Program-made: the position numbers and the translations under genes
Notes under the pieces: generated by a model
What the model saw: the letters and a program-made list of their open reading frames with translations, nothing else
Database searches by the model: none
What the model was told of the DNA's origin: nothing
NCBI GenBank assembly: GCA_037447655.1
Contig: JBBHKE010000420.1
Coordinates: 124,001-188,000, forward strand
DNA length: 64,000 nucleotides
From: Zygnema cylindricum
Taxonomy: Eukaryota > Streptophyta > Zygnematophyceae > Zygnematales > Zygnemataceae
Direction of reading: 5' to 3'
In this document: positions 34,501 through 44,531 of the stretch, one piece after another
How the letters are laid out: each line of letters begins with the position of its first letter
Position numbering within the stretch: the first letter of the stretch is position 1

Positions 34501-34551
34501 TAAATAAACAAGAAACTAAAAACACACCTCTTCCAAATCGATTTTTTCCAT
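25171..34551 (-). CDS. Unrecognised multi-exon gene encoding a giant charged repeat protein
   Basis: Proposed exons (minus): 34551-34528, 34227-34183, 33836-33773, 31809-31688, 31153-30903, 29837-29429, 29110-25171. All introns start GT and end AG, and every junction keeps phase. The total is about 1,617 aa if one extra C in the run 27603-27608 is ignored. The N-terminal ~170 residues are non-repetitive (AICTSGTFWTFPGSQKSF, then acidic SPDEDYAFGPSPEFE). Exon 6 is acidic and coiled-coil-like. Exon 7 has over 60 units of about 10 residues like MREEREETN, a Gly run (~26717-26755), Ser/Lys repeats with QKV(I), and a second KEKKRLRVEDEE array before a unique end (TSLDDVIKWHSSPLGPE). No family is recognised. 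A nuclear or cytoskeletal scaffold is possible but is inference. Exons 1-2 are the least certain, because donors at 34527 and 34182 are weak. Confidence 0.55.
25350..25870 (-). repeat. Coding minisatellite near the C-terminus of the repeat protein
   Basis: Units of about 48-54 bp encode variants of REKTKEKKRLRVEDEE. Two adjacent units around 25500-25600 are nearly identical, showing recent duplication. Unit lengths stay multiples of three. Confidence 0.8.
26820..28720 (-). repeat. 1.9-kb coding minisatellite (MREEREETN units)
   Basis: Several dozen 24-39-bp units on the minus strand with core ACAAACATGAGAGAAGAGAG. Higher-order blocks recur, for example the series TNVNEERDEGTNMKEERETKMREE appears repeatedly. 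Encodes highly charged helix-forming sequence. The opposite strand reads as Ser/Leu-rich frames that are only shadows. Confidence 0.9.
30410..30900. repeat. AACT/AACC tetranucleotide tract in an intron, split by a MITE
   Basis: Imperfect (AACT)n/(AACC)n repeats on both sides of the MITE at 30479-30695, within the intron between exons 5 and 6 of the repeat-protein gene. Confidence 0.8.
30479..30695. mobile_element. 217-bp TA-inserting MITE ('B' family) in an intron
   Basis: Terminal inverted repeats GACCGCTCATCG...CGATGAGCGGTC, flanked by TA at 30477-30478 and 30696-30697. The interior forms a second inverted pair (CCACTTAAAACATC / GATGTTTTAAGTGG), so the whole can fold into a hairpin. Related to 37245-37460 and 62161-62376. 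Confidence 0.8.
31478..31572 (+). repeat. GA-rich tract in an intron
   Basis: Nearly pure purine (GAGA/GAAA) on the plus strand, pyrimidine on the sense strand of the enclosing gene, about 110 bp downstream of exon 4. Confidence 0.8.
31848..32085 (+). repeat. Intronic degenerate TTTATTTGGATTT repeat
   Basis: About twenty imperfect 10-14-bp units such as ATTTATTTTGGATTTATTT within the intron upstream of exon 4. An overlapping Phe/Leu-rich frame is an artefact. Confidence 0.7.
32446..32555 (+). repeat. 28-bp palindromic tandem repeat
   Basis: Four units, each containing the perfect palindrome GTACTATATAGTAC (the last is shortened to GTACTATAGTAC) followed by GATAATAC and AAG. Lies in an intron of the repeat-protein gene. 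Confidence 0.85.
32780..33400 (+). repeat. Intronic degenerate repeat of ~45-55 bp
   Basis: About ten loose units with the words GGATGAAAATGTTT, TCAAATGTCAAGAAAT and GAATTT(T)TAAAATG. Located between exons 3 and 4 of the repeat-protein gene. Confidence 0.6.
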
Positions 34552-35463
34552 ATTTGGTTCGAACTATAAAACTTTCAACTTTTACTTTAAACTTCAAAAT
34601 TTAAAGTTTAAATTTTAAACTTCGTACAAAAAAAGAGTAACAAGGATTCTTTTTGAAATCATTCCAGAAATTTATGTAACTAAAAATAATATATACATAT
34701 TATGTATCTACATATCTTTATTTCCATTTTCCCTAATAAAACATTTTATTTGATTAATAAATGCGAAATTCACAAACAAGTTTTAGCAATGGGAGTCTAG
34801 AAGTACAACCGTCTCAAATTTGACAAATTTCTATTTCCCGCCTAAATTAAAAAGTGCGGACATTTCGTGCGAAGTCTGCGCACGAAACGAAAATCTCCAA
34901 CGCCGTACGGAATACCGTGATTCACGGTCAAACGGTAATGTACTTTTTTTCGCCAGTAAAACCAGCTTTCTCACCGTGCACACCTTTCGGATAAAATAAC
35001 ATTTGACGGCTGCGATTTTAAATAAAATTCTTAACTTCCCGTTAGCAATAATATCCAATCAGAATTCGAGAAGGTGTGCACACTGAGAATTTGATGTTCA
35101 AACAAAAAAAACAAATAGCCAAGAAAACATGAACTCTTATAGGCTGTTCAATGTTCACACTAGAAAAAGGGAACTGATATTCGCATCGCTGTTTTGTATT
35201 CTTGCAGGATCATGCGTCCGTAGGTAAAGAAAAGTACAAATTTCGTACAAAGGTGGAACAACTAACAATCCGTGCATACAGGTACGGTTCTGGTACAGCC
35301 GTTACCTGAACTTGACGGCTAACGTTTCGATTGCCATAACGTTGACGCTTTTACAGCGATGGATTGAGGCTTTTGTAACGCTCGCCGTCAGGTGGTGTCA
35401 ACAAAATGTTCGAAAAGCACGAACGGTTAGTTGTTCAAACTGTGGCAAATACATGGAAACAGC
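34552..35463. other. Upstream region of the repeat-protein gene; no further gene
   Basis: Would hold the promoter of the minus-strand gene starting at 34551. About 34920-35095 carries a decayed hairpin element (CACACCTTTCGG and GGTGTGCACACTGAG inverted pair). A plus-strand frame from 35312 has no recognised domain and runs into a MITE, so it is not called. Confidence 0.35.
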
Positions 35464-35536
35464 GATGGCTGACTACAAAGTCAGTTCATATATGGAGGCA
35501 TGTCATCTGAAAAACTCAAAAACATATACAAACGTA

Positions 35537-36077
35537 CACCGCGAATCGTTATTAGTGTCAAGTTCACTAATTTGGGTTCTTAAAATTTTGATTTTTTTCC
35601 TCAAATAGGATACATGATTTTATTTTTTCCTTGACGTTAATTAAGGTACCGTACAAAATAACGTAAAGCCTGAAAGTACACTAAAATTTAAATAGTGTGG
35701 TTGACGAACAATGTCAGACCGTACATAACAGTACCTTTTCAAGTGAAAATTTACAAAAAAAATAATTAAATCAGACGCGCACGCATAGGAACGTGTGCTA
35801 AATAAAAACGTGATTAGTCTGACACGTAAATTAGTATAGCATGTACGGATGTTTTAGATTCGTGACGGCGTACGATTTCCAATATTTTGTACGAATACAT
35901 ATATTAATGTATATAATTGTACGGCGAATTTTCCATTTTTGATGTTCCCAAATTAGCATAAACGCCGAAATTAGAATACGCTTTTTTTTTTTTTTTTTCA
36001 AATTCTTAATTAGCATCAATTACGGTAAATTTTCTTCAACACTATTTAAGCATTGACACTAATAACGATTCGCGGTG
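35537..36077. mobile_element. MITE 'A' family, copy 1 (541 bp, TA TSD)
   Basis: Terminal inverted repeats CACCGCGAATCGTTATTAG / its inverse, with TA on both sides (35535-35536 and 36078-36079). The right copy of unit U keeps the empty site 'ctgctacgtttg' (63768-63779), confirming the borders. TA duplication suggests Tc1/mariner mobilisation. Confidence 0.9.
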
Positions 36078-36217
36078 TAGCAGATATTAGACCGCGACTC
36101 TTTTTTCTTGCACGCGAAACGAAATGAGGTACAGTACTGAACTGCCGCTGCACGGTTGGGCGCAAGGATCTCTTCTTCACTCATTACCAGATTATCCGGT
36201 TCTTAGTGTAGTAGAAC

Positions 36218-36581
36218 CATAGTTCAACAGTAGGTGAAAGTAGGCCCGTATAGTATGCCTATTGTACGCAAAACATACAATATGACCTTAAGATCCGTAT
36301 TGTATTGGTCGCAAAATGAAAACAAATAGTAACAGGGTTGAGTCGCACATCGATCGATAGAGAATTAAACGTCATTTCTAAATTTTGAAAAACATTCGGA
36401 CAAAAAAAAAAAAAATCGTGAGTTTTGAGGTATTTTTTATTTAAACCGTCAGATTTGGGCGATCGGACGGTCTCTAATCAAAGTAGCTATCGAAAAATAT
36501 CACACGAAAATCCCATAGCACAACTTACGATAAAGGTGCCTATAAAAGGCCTACAATAGAAACGCCTACTTTTGAACTATG
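36218..36581. mobile_element. hAT-like MITE (364 bp, 8-bp TSD)
   Basis: CATAGTTCAACAGTAGG at the left and CCTACTTTTGAACTATG at the right. Flanks are AGTAGAAC (36210-36217) and AGTATAAC (36582-36589). The inverted copy of the unit has a single AGTAGAAC near 63425 and no element. Confidence 0.88.
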
Positions 36582-36662
36582 AGTATAACTATTGCAAATA
36601 TATTACTTTCATTTAACCGTACAGTGCCGTACAATACCGGTCACTCGTAAATAGTGAAATTA

Positions 36663-37099
36663 GTGTTGTGTATCGACAATCAATTTATCGCGATAACACC
36701 GATAGCGATAGTTATCGGTTATGGAACGGTCGGGGGTCTCGATGTATCGCTCCGAGATCGACAAATTCCTTATCGGTGATAAGTGGAAAAAGTAGACTAC
36801 GCTACATCATAGTACTTTATAATATACTATATTGTGTTTTCATTGTATATAGCGTGGCATGCCATGTGTAAATATTTATTCCGTACTCTGTGTAACGGAA
36901 TAATGGCGGTTCAGTTCGACAAGATAAACCATACAATTGTATGGTACAATCAGTACAATTATCGTTGATAGTCATCGGTACGGGTGCAATCGCCGATGAA
37001 AAATCGATAACACTGGTGTTTTTTATCGATGATAACATTGGCGTCGATATATCGTGCCAACATATCGATTATCGGCAAAACCTTGTCGATACAAAACAC
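36663..37099. mobile_element. GTGTTGTGTATCG TIR element (437 bp, TA flanks), left-unit copy
   Basis: Starts GTGTTGTGTATCGAC, ends CTTGTCGATACAAAACAC, TA on both sides. Orthologous to 63000-63351 in the right unit, so it predates the unit duplication. Confidence 0.75.
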
Positions 37100-37244
37100 T
37101 AGTCGTAATCCATAATGTTAGCAGATTACTGCACACTTTAAGCAACGACAAAGTAATAGTGTGAAACGACTACATTATACACATTGCAATGTTGGCACCA
37201 CCCAATTAAATTGAATTAATATGGACTTTAACCACAGTACATTA

Positions 37245-37460
37245 CACCGTGAATCACTATTAGTGTTAATAAAACTTTTGGCCACTTAAAACATATTTCC
37301 TGTATACACACTTGTCAAGTTTTCACTTTGCGACCACCAATCGGAAGGTGGGAATCTTGGCTTTCAATCGCAACCGTCGGATCCATAATCCGACAAGCGT
37401 GTACGTTGAAAATATGTTTTAACATGCAAAAAAATAATAACACCATTAGCGGTTACACGC
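37245..37460. mobile_element. MITE 'B' family in left unit (216 bp)
   Basis: Begins CACCGTGAATCACTATTAG after TA; the right end is diverged. The orthologue at 62161-62376 has the same length. Internal inverted pair CACTTAAAACATAT / ATATGTTTTAA. Confidence 0.75.
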
Positions 37461-38050
37461 TATAATGTAGTTGTCATTTGACCTTTGTGATCACTAAGAC
37501 ATTTATATTTCCAAGGGATTTGAACGATATGGTAAATCTAAAGTATAAGTATGTATTTTTTTTTACAATCGAAATCCCTTATTTTTCCTTTTAGCATCTA
37601 TTGAAATTGTGAATTTGTCATGTCATTGATTCTCATACGGCCAACCATGAAACTCCAAATAAGAAAAACAATAATGAAATTCCATATAAAACAAAAAAAT
37701 GAGGACATTTTTGTCAAACATATGAAGTTTCAAAGGCGTACACTAACCATAATCCTGCAAAGAACATCAAAACATCAAAAGAGTCATAATGTCAAACATT
37801 TAATTGTGCACAAGCTCTCTTTAATTATGCACAAAAGTTGACAAATATTTTAACGAAACGAAAACTGACGAGTTTAAGGACTATCGGTTATACTCAACAC
37901 TATTTATAGTGTTGATAATTATGTTCCACTCTAAATGGAGTGGACGATTTTGGACCGCTCAGAATGGAATAATTAGCGTCAAGTTTTTTTTCGCTCATTT
38001 AATATACTTTCTCCGATCACACGTGTTTGATACTCGATTGGCAACACTAA

Positions 38051-38828
38051 GGGTATGTCCCCATGTGCATAAGTAAGGGTTTTTTTTCTGTTGTTTTCTT
38101 GTAAAACTTAGCGCCGTACTGCCTAAGTTGCAACCGTACGAAGGAATCAGAAATTTGTATAGTCTAATTTGCGTCATCCTTGAACTTAAGATGTACGAAA
38201 AGTTGTCGTCTTGTGTTTTTCGACCCACTTCCACGACAAAGAGCGTCATCTTCAAACTTATGTTTAAAACAGATGCACGATATGTTTTAAAACTAGGTAT
38301 TTTCGATAAACAAATAGGTACATATATTCGCACGTGCTGTAATTTTTGAAAATTTTCATACGATTTCCAAGGACAAATAAAAGTACAAAATTCGCTATGT
38401 TTTGTCCGTTTGTGCTCAAATATGACGAAGAAAAGTACACAATTTGTTTAGTTTTGTCCGTTTTCGTCCAGTACAAATTTTTTTTTCAAGGGTCTCGAAA
38501 TTCTGATGCCATTTCACGTCTACCGGACAAGCGACCCAAGGGCAAATCCCATCTTCTTCAACCGTGAAACGGCACAGACTGGAAGGCGGTACGTCTACAA
38601 TGTCACGATAAAACATGCGACGTCACAAGCAGTTCCAAAAAATAACGTGGGGCAACACAGATTGTAGACGTTGACAACCGTCACAGGTATTGTCGACGTA
38701 TACAATCGTCACAAACGTAAGTTACGATTTCGTTCTTACGCATAGGGACAATTGAAAACCGGGTCCGGCGGATCCGCGCTAAAATATAAAGTAAGTTCGC
38801 TAAGTTACACGTACATGGGGACATACCC
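38051..38828 (+). mobile_element. PIF/Harbinger-like family 1, full-length (778 bp, TAA TSD)
   Basis: Ends GGGTATGTCCCCATGT and ACATGGGGACATACCC, flanked by TAA at 38048-38050 and 38829-38831. The right unit copy has one TAA at the corresponding place (about 61570) and no element. No transposase. Another near-complete copy is at 41527-42303. Confidence 0.9.
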
Positions 38829-39047
38829 TAAGATCCTTCCTTTCCATCGCAAGCGTCGATTAATTTTGAGACAAGTGTGCACGAAGAATAAACGGCGGAA
38901 GTAACATTGACGCTAATAGCGAATACGACGTAATTTAGTACTATTAAGTGTGAACACTATTATGTAGTTTGGATGTTGTACGTGATTTTTAACGAGAAAT
39001 CCACACTACTTTTAGAGCACGTATCATGAAATCGTCATGGAACTATA

Positions 39048-39588
39048 CACCGCGAATCGTTATTAGTGTCAAGGTCACTAATTTGGGTTCTTAAAATTTT
39101 GATTTTTTTCCTCAAATAGGATACATGATTTTAATTTTTCCTCGACGTTAATTAAGGTACCGTACAAAATAGCGTAAAGCCTGAAAGTACACTAATATTG
39201 AAATAATATGGTGTACGGTCGATGTCAGACCGTACATAACTGTACCACTTTCCAGTGAAAATTTACAAAAATTGAATTAAATCAGACGGGCACGCATAGG
39301 AGCGTGCGCTAAAAAAAACTTGATTTGTCTGACACGTAAATTAGTATAGCATGTACGGATATTTTAGATTCGCGACGGCGTACGATTTCCAATATTTTGT
39401 ACGAATACATATATTAATGTATATAATCGTACGGCAAATTTTCCATTTTTGTTGTTCCCAAATTAGCATAAACGCCGAAATTAGAATACACCTTTTTTTT
39501 GAAAAATTTCAAATTCTTAATTAGCATCAATTACGGTAAATTTTCTTCAACACTATTTAAACTTTGACACTAATAACGATTCGCGGTG
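39048..39588. mobile_element. MITE 'A' family, copy 2 (541 bp, TA TSD)
   Basis: Same length and termini as copy 1. TA at 39046-39047 and 39589-39590. The empty target survives at 11463-11475 ('actatagcacacc') in the short unit copy. Confidence 0.92.
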
Positions 39589-39691
39589 TAGCACACCGCC
39601 ATCATTGTATCAAGAGCATCGGAAAACACAATCTTGCACCGCCAAAATATACCGGTCAAGCTTGCAATGTATTCGATACGAAAATTCAAAA

Positions 39692-39773
39692 CGTGTTCGG
39701 CAGGATTCGAACCTGCGCGGGCAAAGCCCACAAGATTTCTAGTCTTGCTCGATAACCACTCCGACACGAACAC
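39692..39773 (-). tRNA. tRNA-Ser(AGA): tRNA-Ser (anticodon AGA), copy 2
   Basis: 82 nt, identical to copy 1 except in the variable-arm loop (GGGC-TTT-GCCC). All stems pair, the anticodon loop is CTAGAAA and the discriminator is G. It terminates the left copy of unit U. Both tRNAs share more than 100 bp of downstream flank, so the gene was duplicated together with transposon-derived DNA. Confidence 0.93.
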
Positions 39774-41526
39774 TTGACGACGATAGGTAAAATTTAAAAA
39801 TATACATAGTAATGTAATAATCTGAATTAAATTTTTTTATTCACCGAATGGGAGAGGTTTGATTCCTGAAACACCAAGGGCGGCCGCACACGTATCAAAA
39901 ACATCACAAAATGCACGTGCGAAACCCGTTGGCAGTACAGTTATGTGCACGCGTTCACACGTGCTGACCATGTCAGCATATGGTTAAATTTTTTCACCTG
40001 TACGACGCACGCGCGAAATGCTATTGTGACAGAGAGCCGTCTGTTTGGCAGTCGTAGGCGGTAATGGCAGTGACTAACAAAATTTAAATGGTCCAATTTT
40101 TTGCTTGCATTTGTACTACACTGTATAAAATCTTTCTAAATTAGTGTTTTCGATGCTAATTAAACCTTACCTATATTAATGTAATAGTAAAATTACTATT
40201 ATTAATTAAATTATAGGTTCGAGGTTCAAAATTTAGGGGTGCGGATATAATATTATCAACACTATAAACGATTTACGGTTTACCTCTACAGTGGGAGTGC
40301 AGATTTGAGACTTCTACCGAATAATTTAATTGATAAAACGACAATGTTTCCGCCTGTAACTGCTGGACGAAGCTACAGTACAGTATTGTTCCGTACACCA
40401 TTGTACTGTACTGTCTTGTAGCTCTCTTGACTCGTGCGAATGGACAGCACGCTTGAAATCTTCGATCCATGTGACTTGAACGTTATTTTGCGTGACATGT
40501 GAAGGCTGCAAAACGATTGGATGACGTCAGATTCACGGTCAATTGAGTCAAAGCTGAAATGTGCGGAAACGTTTGGACTTTGGAAGCTCTGTGCGGTTTC
40601 CGCATAGGGGTATTGACTTCGTACGGATATGCTGTACTTCACATGGAGGTGATTTTGCATGAAATTTAAAATTGTCTTTCTGCAGAACATGCGACCAAGG
40701 CACCAAACCTTTCAAATTCAAATGACACATGTTTTTGATTTGTTTTTTGGCTTATCTAAAACGGGCCGATCATATCTCAGATTCGTATTTTTTGAGCGTC
40801 CATTGTGTAAAATCCAAAATAGGAAACCACGGAGATTACAGTACAGTACGGCACTATTAATCCTGTGACATTTGAACACACTCTATAAATCGCTACATGG
40901 TCAAATACTTCGAATTTAAGCTTACGAAAAAAAAAAAAAAAGGCCAATTTCCATTTTTTGATGCCACTTCAAAAGTTTTGCCGATGGCCATAATATCCAG
41001 GTTCGCTCGTGTGGAAACGAAATCGTGGATTTCGAAATTTATATTTTATTCTGCACAACACCGTGCGTTTTGACAACGAAAATCGTGTTTTTCTGACGAT
41101 CGTACCACCAAATGAGTTCTTGGGGCAGCGATTTTGGACTGCAAAACAAAAGTGGGAGCATTTGTGGTGCAGCTCGGCTATGTGGTTTAAGAGTGCGAAT
41201 CTTTGGAGAAAATCGTTTGTGAGCTGGCGCATCCGTACGTCACGTCACATCCAAAGTACACAAAAATTACAAAAACCTGAACATGGAACTAGTCGTCTTC
41301 CTAAATTAGTTTTGCGCCTAATTTTATTTTGAAGATCGCTTGTACGGCAGGCGATACCATCGGCACCCGATGTGAGGTTTACATCTGCAACCCCCTTGAC
41401 ACGTGAGATGCGCCGATAACATGCCACGTCATCCAACCGATGAGGGCAGAAAACCGACGGATGTGCAAAAGTCCAAAAAAATAATATGTGGTACAGTATC
41501 GTAGAAATGCCGTACTAAAGGAGTAT
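39774..41526. other. Intergenic region without recognised features
   Basis: Several open frames of 60-107 codons on both strands (for example 41009-41332 plus) show no domain, no repeated copy and no splice partner. No gene is called. Confidence 0.35.
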
Positions 41527-42303
41527 GGGTGTGTCCCCATGTGCATAAGTAAGGGTTTTTTTCTGTCGTTTTCCTGTAAAACTTAGCGTCGTACTGCCTA
41601 AGTTCCAACCGTACGAAGGAATTGCAAATTTGTAGAGTACAATTTGCGTCACCCTCGAACTTAGGATGTACGGAAAATTGTCGTCTTGTGTTTTTCGACC
41701 CACTTCGACGACAAAAAACGTCATCTTCAACCTTATCTTTAAAACACATGCACGATGTGTTTTAAAACTAGGGATTTTACATAAACAAATAGGAACACAT
41801 ATTTGCACGTGCCATAATTTTCGAAGTATTTCACACGATTTTCAAAGACAAAGGAAAGTACGGAAGTCTCTATGTTTTGTCCGTTTGCATTTAAACGACA
41901 AAGAAAATTACACAATTTGTTTGGTTTTGTCCGTTTTCATCCAGTACGGATTTTTTTTTTGCAGGGGTCTCGAAATTTTGATGCCATTTCACGTCGACCG
42001 GACAGGAGACGCAAAGGCAAATTGCAACTTCTTCAACCGTGAAACGGTACAGGGTGGAAGGCGGTACGTCTACAATGTCACGGTAAGACATGCGACGCCA
42101 CACAAGCAGTTCAAAAAATAGCGTCCGACAACACAGATTGTAGACGTTGACAACCGTCACAGGTATTGTCGACGTATACAATCGTCACAAACGTAACTTA
42201 CGATACGTTCTTGCACATAGGGACACTTGAAAAGCGGGTCCGCCGGATCCGCGCTAAAATACAAAGTAAGTTCGCTAAGTTACATGTACATGGGGACATA
42301 CCC
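41527..42303 (+). mobile_element. PIF/Harbinger-like family 1, second full-length copy (777 bp)
   Basis: GGGTGTGTCCCCATGT ... ACATGGGGACATACCC, collinear with 38051-38828 throughout. The flanking triplets (TAT left, TTA right) do not match, so one border or flank has changed. Confidence 0.8.
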
Positions 42304-42894
42304 TTACTTTCTCTTCATTCTTTCCTTCACCCCCTTCCTCAATTTCCATTACCTCCCTCCCTCCCTCCCTCCCTCCCTCCCTCTTTCCTCGCCGTTTGGT
42401 TTCGTAGTTTAAGTGACCGTACTCTTTTTTTTAGTTCGTGAACGCGGGCGGCAGTTGGCGCGAGTAGTGACGGACCGCTTTGAAAATAGACGGCGCGCTT
42501 AAATTGTCTGTAGAAGGAAATCGCAAACTTTGAAAACCACATCGCCGTCAAGTTTGTCGAGTCTTACACAATTCCGTACCGAAAAGCGTACGGAAGTATG
42601 AAAACGACGTCGCCGGACTGTGACTGGTGAGGTTCGGTCGGCGAATGCCATCCGTCGCGACTTGCGAAGGCTCCTCGGCGACAAAGAAACGCGGGCCGCG
42701 TGAGGCTGGCGCGGCGTCTCGTCAGGTGGCAGGAACATAGACCAGCTGTATATCCGTACATTCCGATATTATTGAGAAGCTGGCGGGTAAACCAGTCGAC
42801 AATCCACCGACATAAATGACGCGGCAGCTGTTGTTTGTCGGTTTATTCAGTTTGTTGTAATCGGGGGAGACACCCGCGGCGACACATTTTTGTC
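42304..42894. other. Intergenic sequence with a short (CCCT)n tract
   Basis: (CCCT)n at about 42353-42386; otherwise unremarkable and relatively G+C-rich. No gene supported. Confidence 0.35.
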
Positions 42895-43430
42895 CTCCAA
42901 CAAGTCAAAAAATGCCCGTTACACGGGCATGGTCCGTGTCGTGTTTTATTATGCTTGTAAAACGGGTATGGTTTGTTTGTGTTTCATCACTTTTTTGTAT
43001 TGCTACGTATATTTATATGTTTTGTGTGTGACAAACATAAGTGTCTTGAAGTATATTAATTTATGCATGGTTTTTTAAAACGGTGGAAACCCAATTAGCA
43101 TTAAACAGACATTTTTGACACAACAACTATATATAGTGATTGTATGATCATAGAAAACGCACACACTTCCAAAAAGCAAGAATATTCCATTGAATAATAG
43201 TAGTGTTGAAACATAAGTGTGTCGAAGTATGTATACCTATGCAGCTTACTTTAAAACGTTAACAACCCAATTAGAATTAGACAGAAAATTTGTATATTAA
43301 CTTTTCATAGCTCTAACTTTTCATAGCTCTAACAATGTTTACGGATAAGTTTCTTTCGAAACTTCTTTATTTCACTATTGTAAAATAAATGTAAATTTTC
43401 ACACTGTATTACCCAGTCCTGTTTATGCAG
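42895..43430 (-). mobile_element. Helitron-like fragment, copy 3
   Basis: Carries the hairpin GCCCGT-TAC-ACGGGC (42914-42928) and then, from about 43120, matches 14190-14500 of copy 1 (words such as 'aagtgtgtcgaagtatgtat'). The terminal CTRR is not conserved (CTTG) and the 5' part is missing. A 19-bp local duplication (about 43305-43335) interrupts it. Confidence 0.5.
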
Positions 43431-43432
43431 TC

Positions 43433-43688
43433 AATTAGTGTGGTGTACGAACAGTGGCATACCGTACAAGATTGTACCTTTTTAAGTGAAAAAGTATAAT
43501 TACAAATACCTATATTAGTGTAAACATGTTTGCGACCGACATTTTTTTTTTCAAAGACCCAAATTAGGATTATTAAACAATTAGAATGTATGTTTTTTTT
43601 CATAATTTTCAAATTCTTAATTAGCGTAAGCCACGGTAATTTTCTATGTACGCTAAAGAAACTTCTACGCTAATAACGATTCGCGGTG
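43433..43688. mobile_element. MITE 'A' family, 3' half only
   Basis: Ends CGATTCGCGGTG followed by TA (43689-43690). Matches the right half of the MITEs at 35537 and 39048. The left end is absent. Confidence 0.65.
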
Positions 43689-43924
43689 TACGGTATCGTA
43701 AAATCTGCCGTACTAAAAGCTCAGCAGGTGTCGGCACTTTTTGCAAGTTTCACGGGTTTAGGTCGCAAATTTATGCTTCATATCGGGTGTCGATGAGCAT
43801 CTTTTGCCGATGTGTGCCGATACGAATCACGTAAGCCGTTATGTTTTGATCGTTGCTGCTCACACTATTTTCTGTAAATCTGTCCTGTTCTGCCGTTAAG
43901 CATTGCCATCAAAGACAGGTCAGC

Positions 43925-44295
43925 AGTAGCCGGAACTTCCAAAAATGTACGATTGCCACGATGACAGGACGTTCGAATAGACATCTGACGCTTTTAAATA
44001 ACGCAGTACTGTACTTCTGGAATAGATTCGTACGTTGATTTTTTTTCTTCAGCCGCAACTTCTGAGAATGTACTTTTTGTCTTTTTCTCATTGCGACAAA
44101 ATATAGTCGAATGACAGGAGGTTCGAGTAGATATCTGCCGCGTTTCAGGAATACTGTACTTTGATCTGTACTTTTTTTTATTTGTACTTATTTCAGCCGT
44201 AACTTCTTAGAATGTACTTTTTTTCAGGACGACAAAAAATGGTCGAATGACACGTCGTAGAAAGACTGTCCGTCTCACAGGAAATCTATAATTGA
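43925..44295 (+). repeat. ~120-bp tandem repeat upstream of the syntaxin gene
   Basis: Three diverged units sharing GTCGAATGACAGG, ATATCTGCCGCG, CAGCCG(C/T)AACTTCT and GAATGTACTTTTT. Located 600-960 bp upstream of the syntaxin ATG, in its likely promoter region. Confidence 0.65.
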
Positions 44296-44531
44296 ATTTT
44301 TATTTTTCTTTTTAGATCGTACGAATTCGTACGGATTCTAACGGTCACTACGCGTCCTCTTTATTATGTTCCGGGGAGGCATTCTGCAGCCGTTACTTTC
44401 TTTTTTTATCTTTCCTTCTTTCTCCTTTAACTTAGAAAATCGTCCGCGTCACCTTTTTCTTTTTCTTTTTATTTGTTTACGCGTTTTATTTCGTTTTTTT
44501 TTATTTGACCTCTGTTATCAGTCTATAGTTC

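Larger units (their letters stand above)
35464..39773 (+). repeat. Repeat unit 'U', left copy
   Basis: Collinear with the reverse complement of 59140-63845 once transposons private to one copy are removed. It contains, in order: MITE A1, hAT-like element, TA-family element, MITE B1, PIF element, MITE A2 and tRNA-Ser(AGA). A third, short copy is at 11253-11651. No protein coding capacity. What drives the spread of the unit is unknown. Confidence 0.8.

Noticed and set aside
41524-42306. A TAA/TTA target duplication for the PIF-like element at 41527
   Set aside because: The flanking triplets TAT and TTA do not match. The element is kept but the duplication is not claimed.
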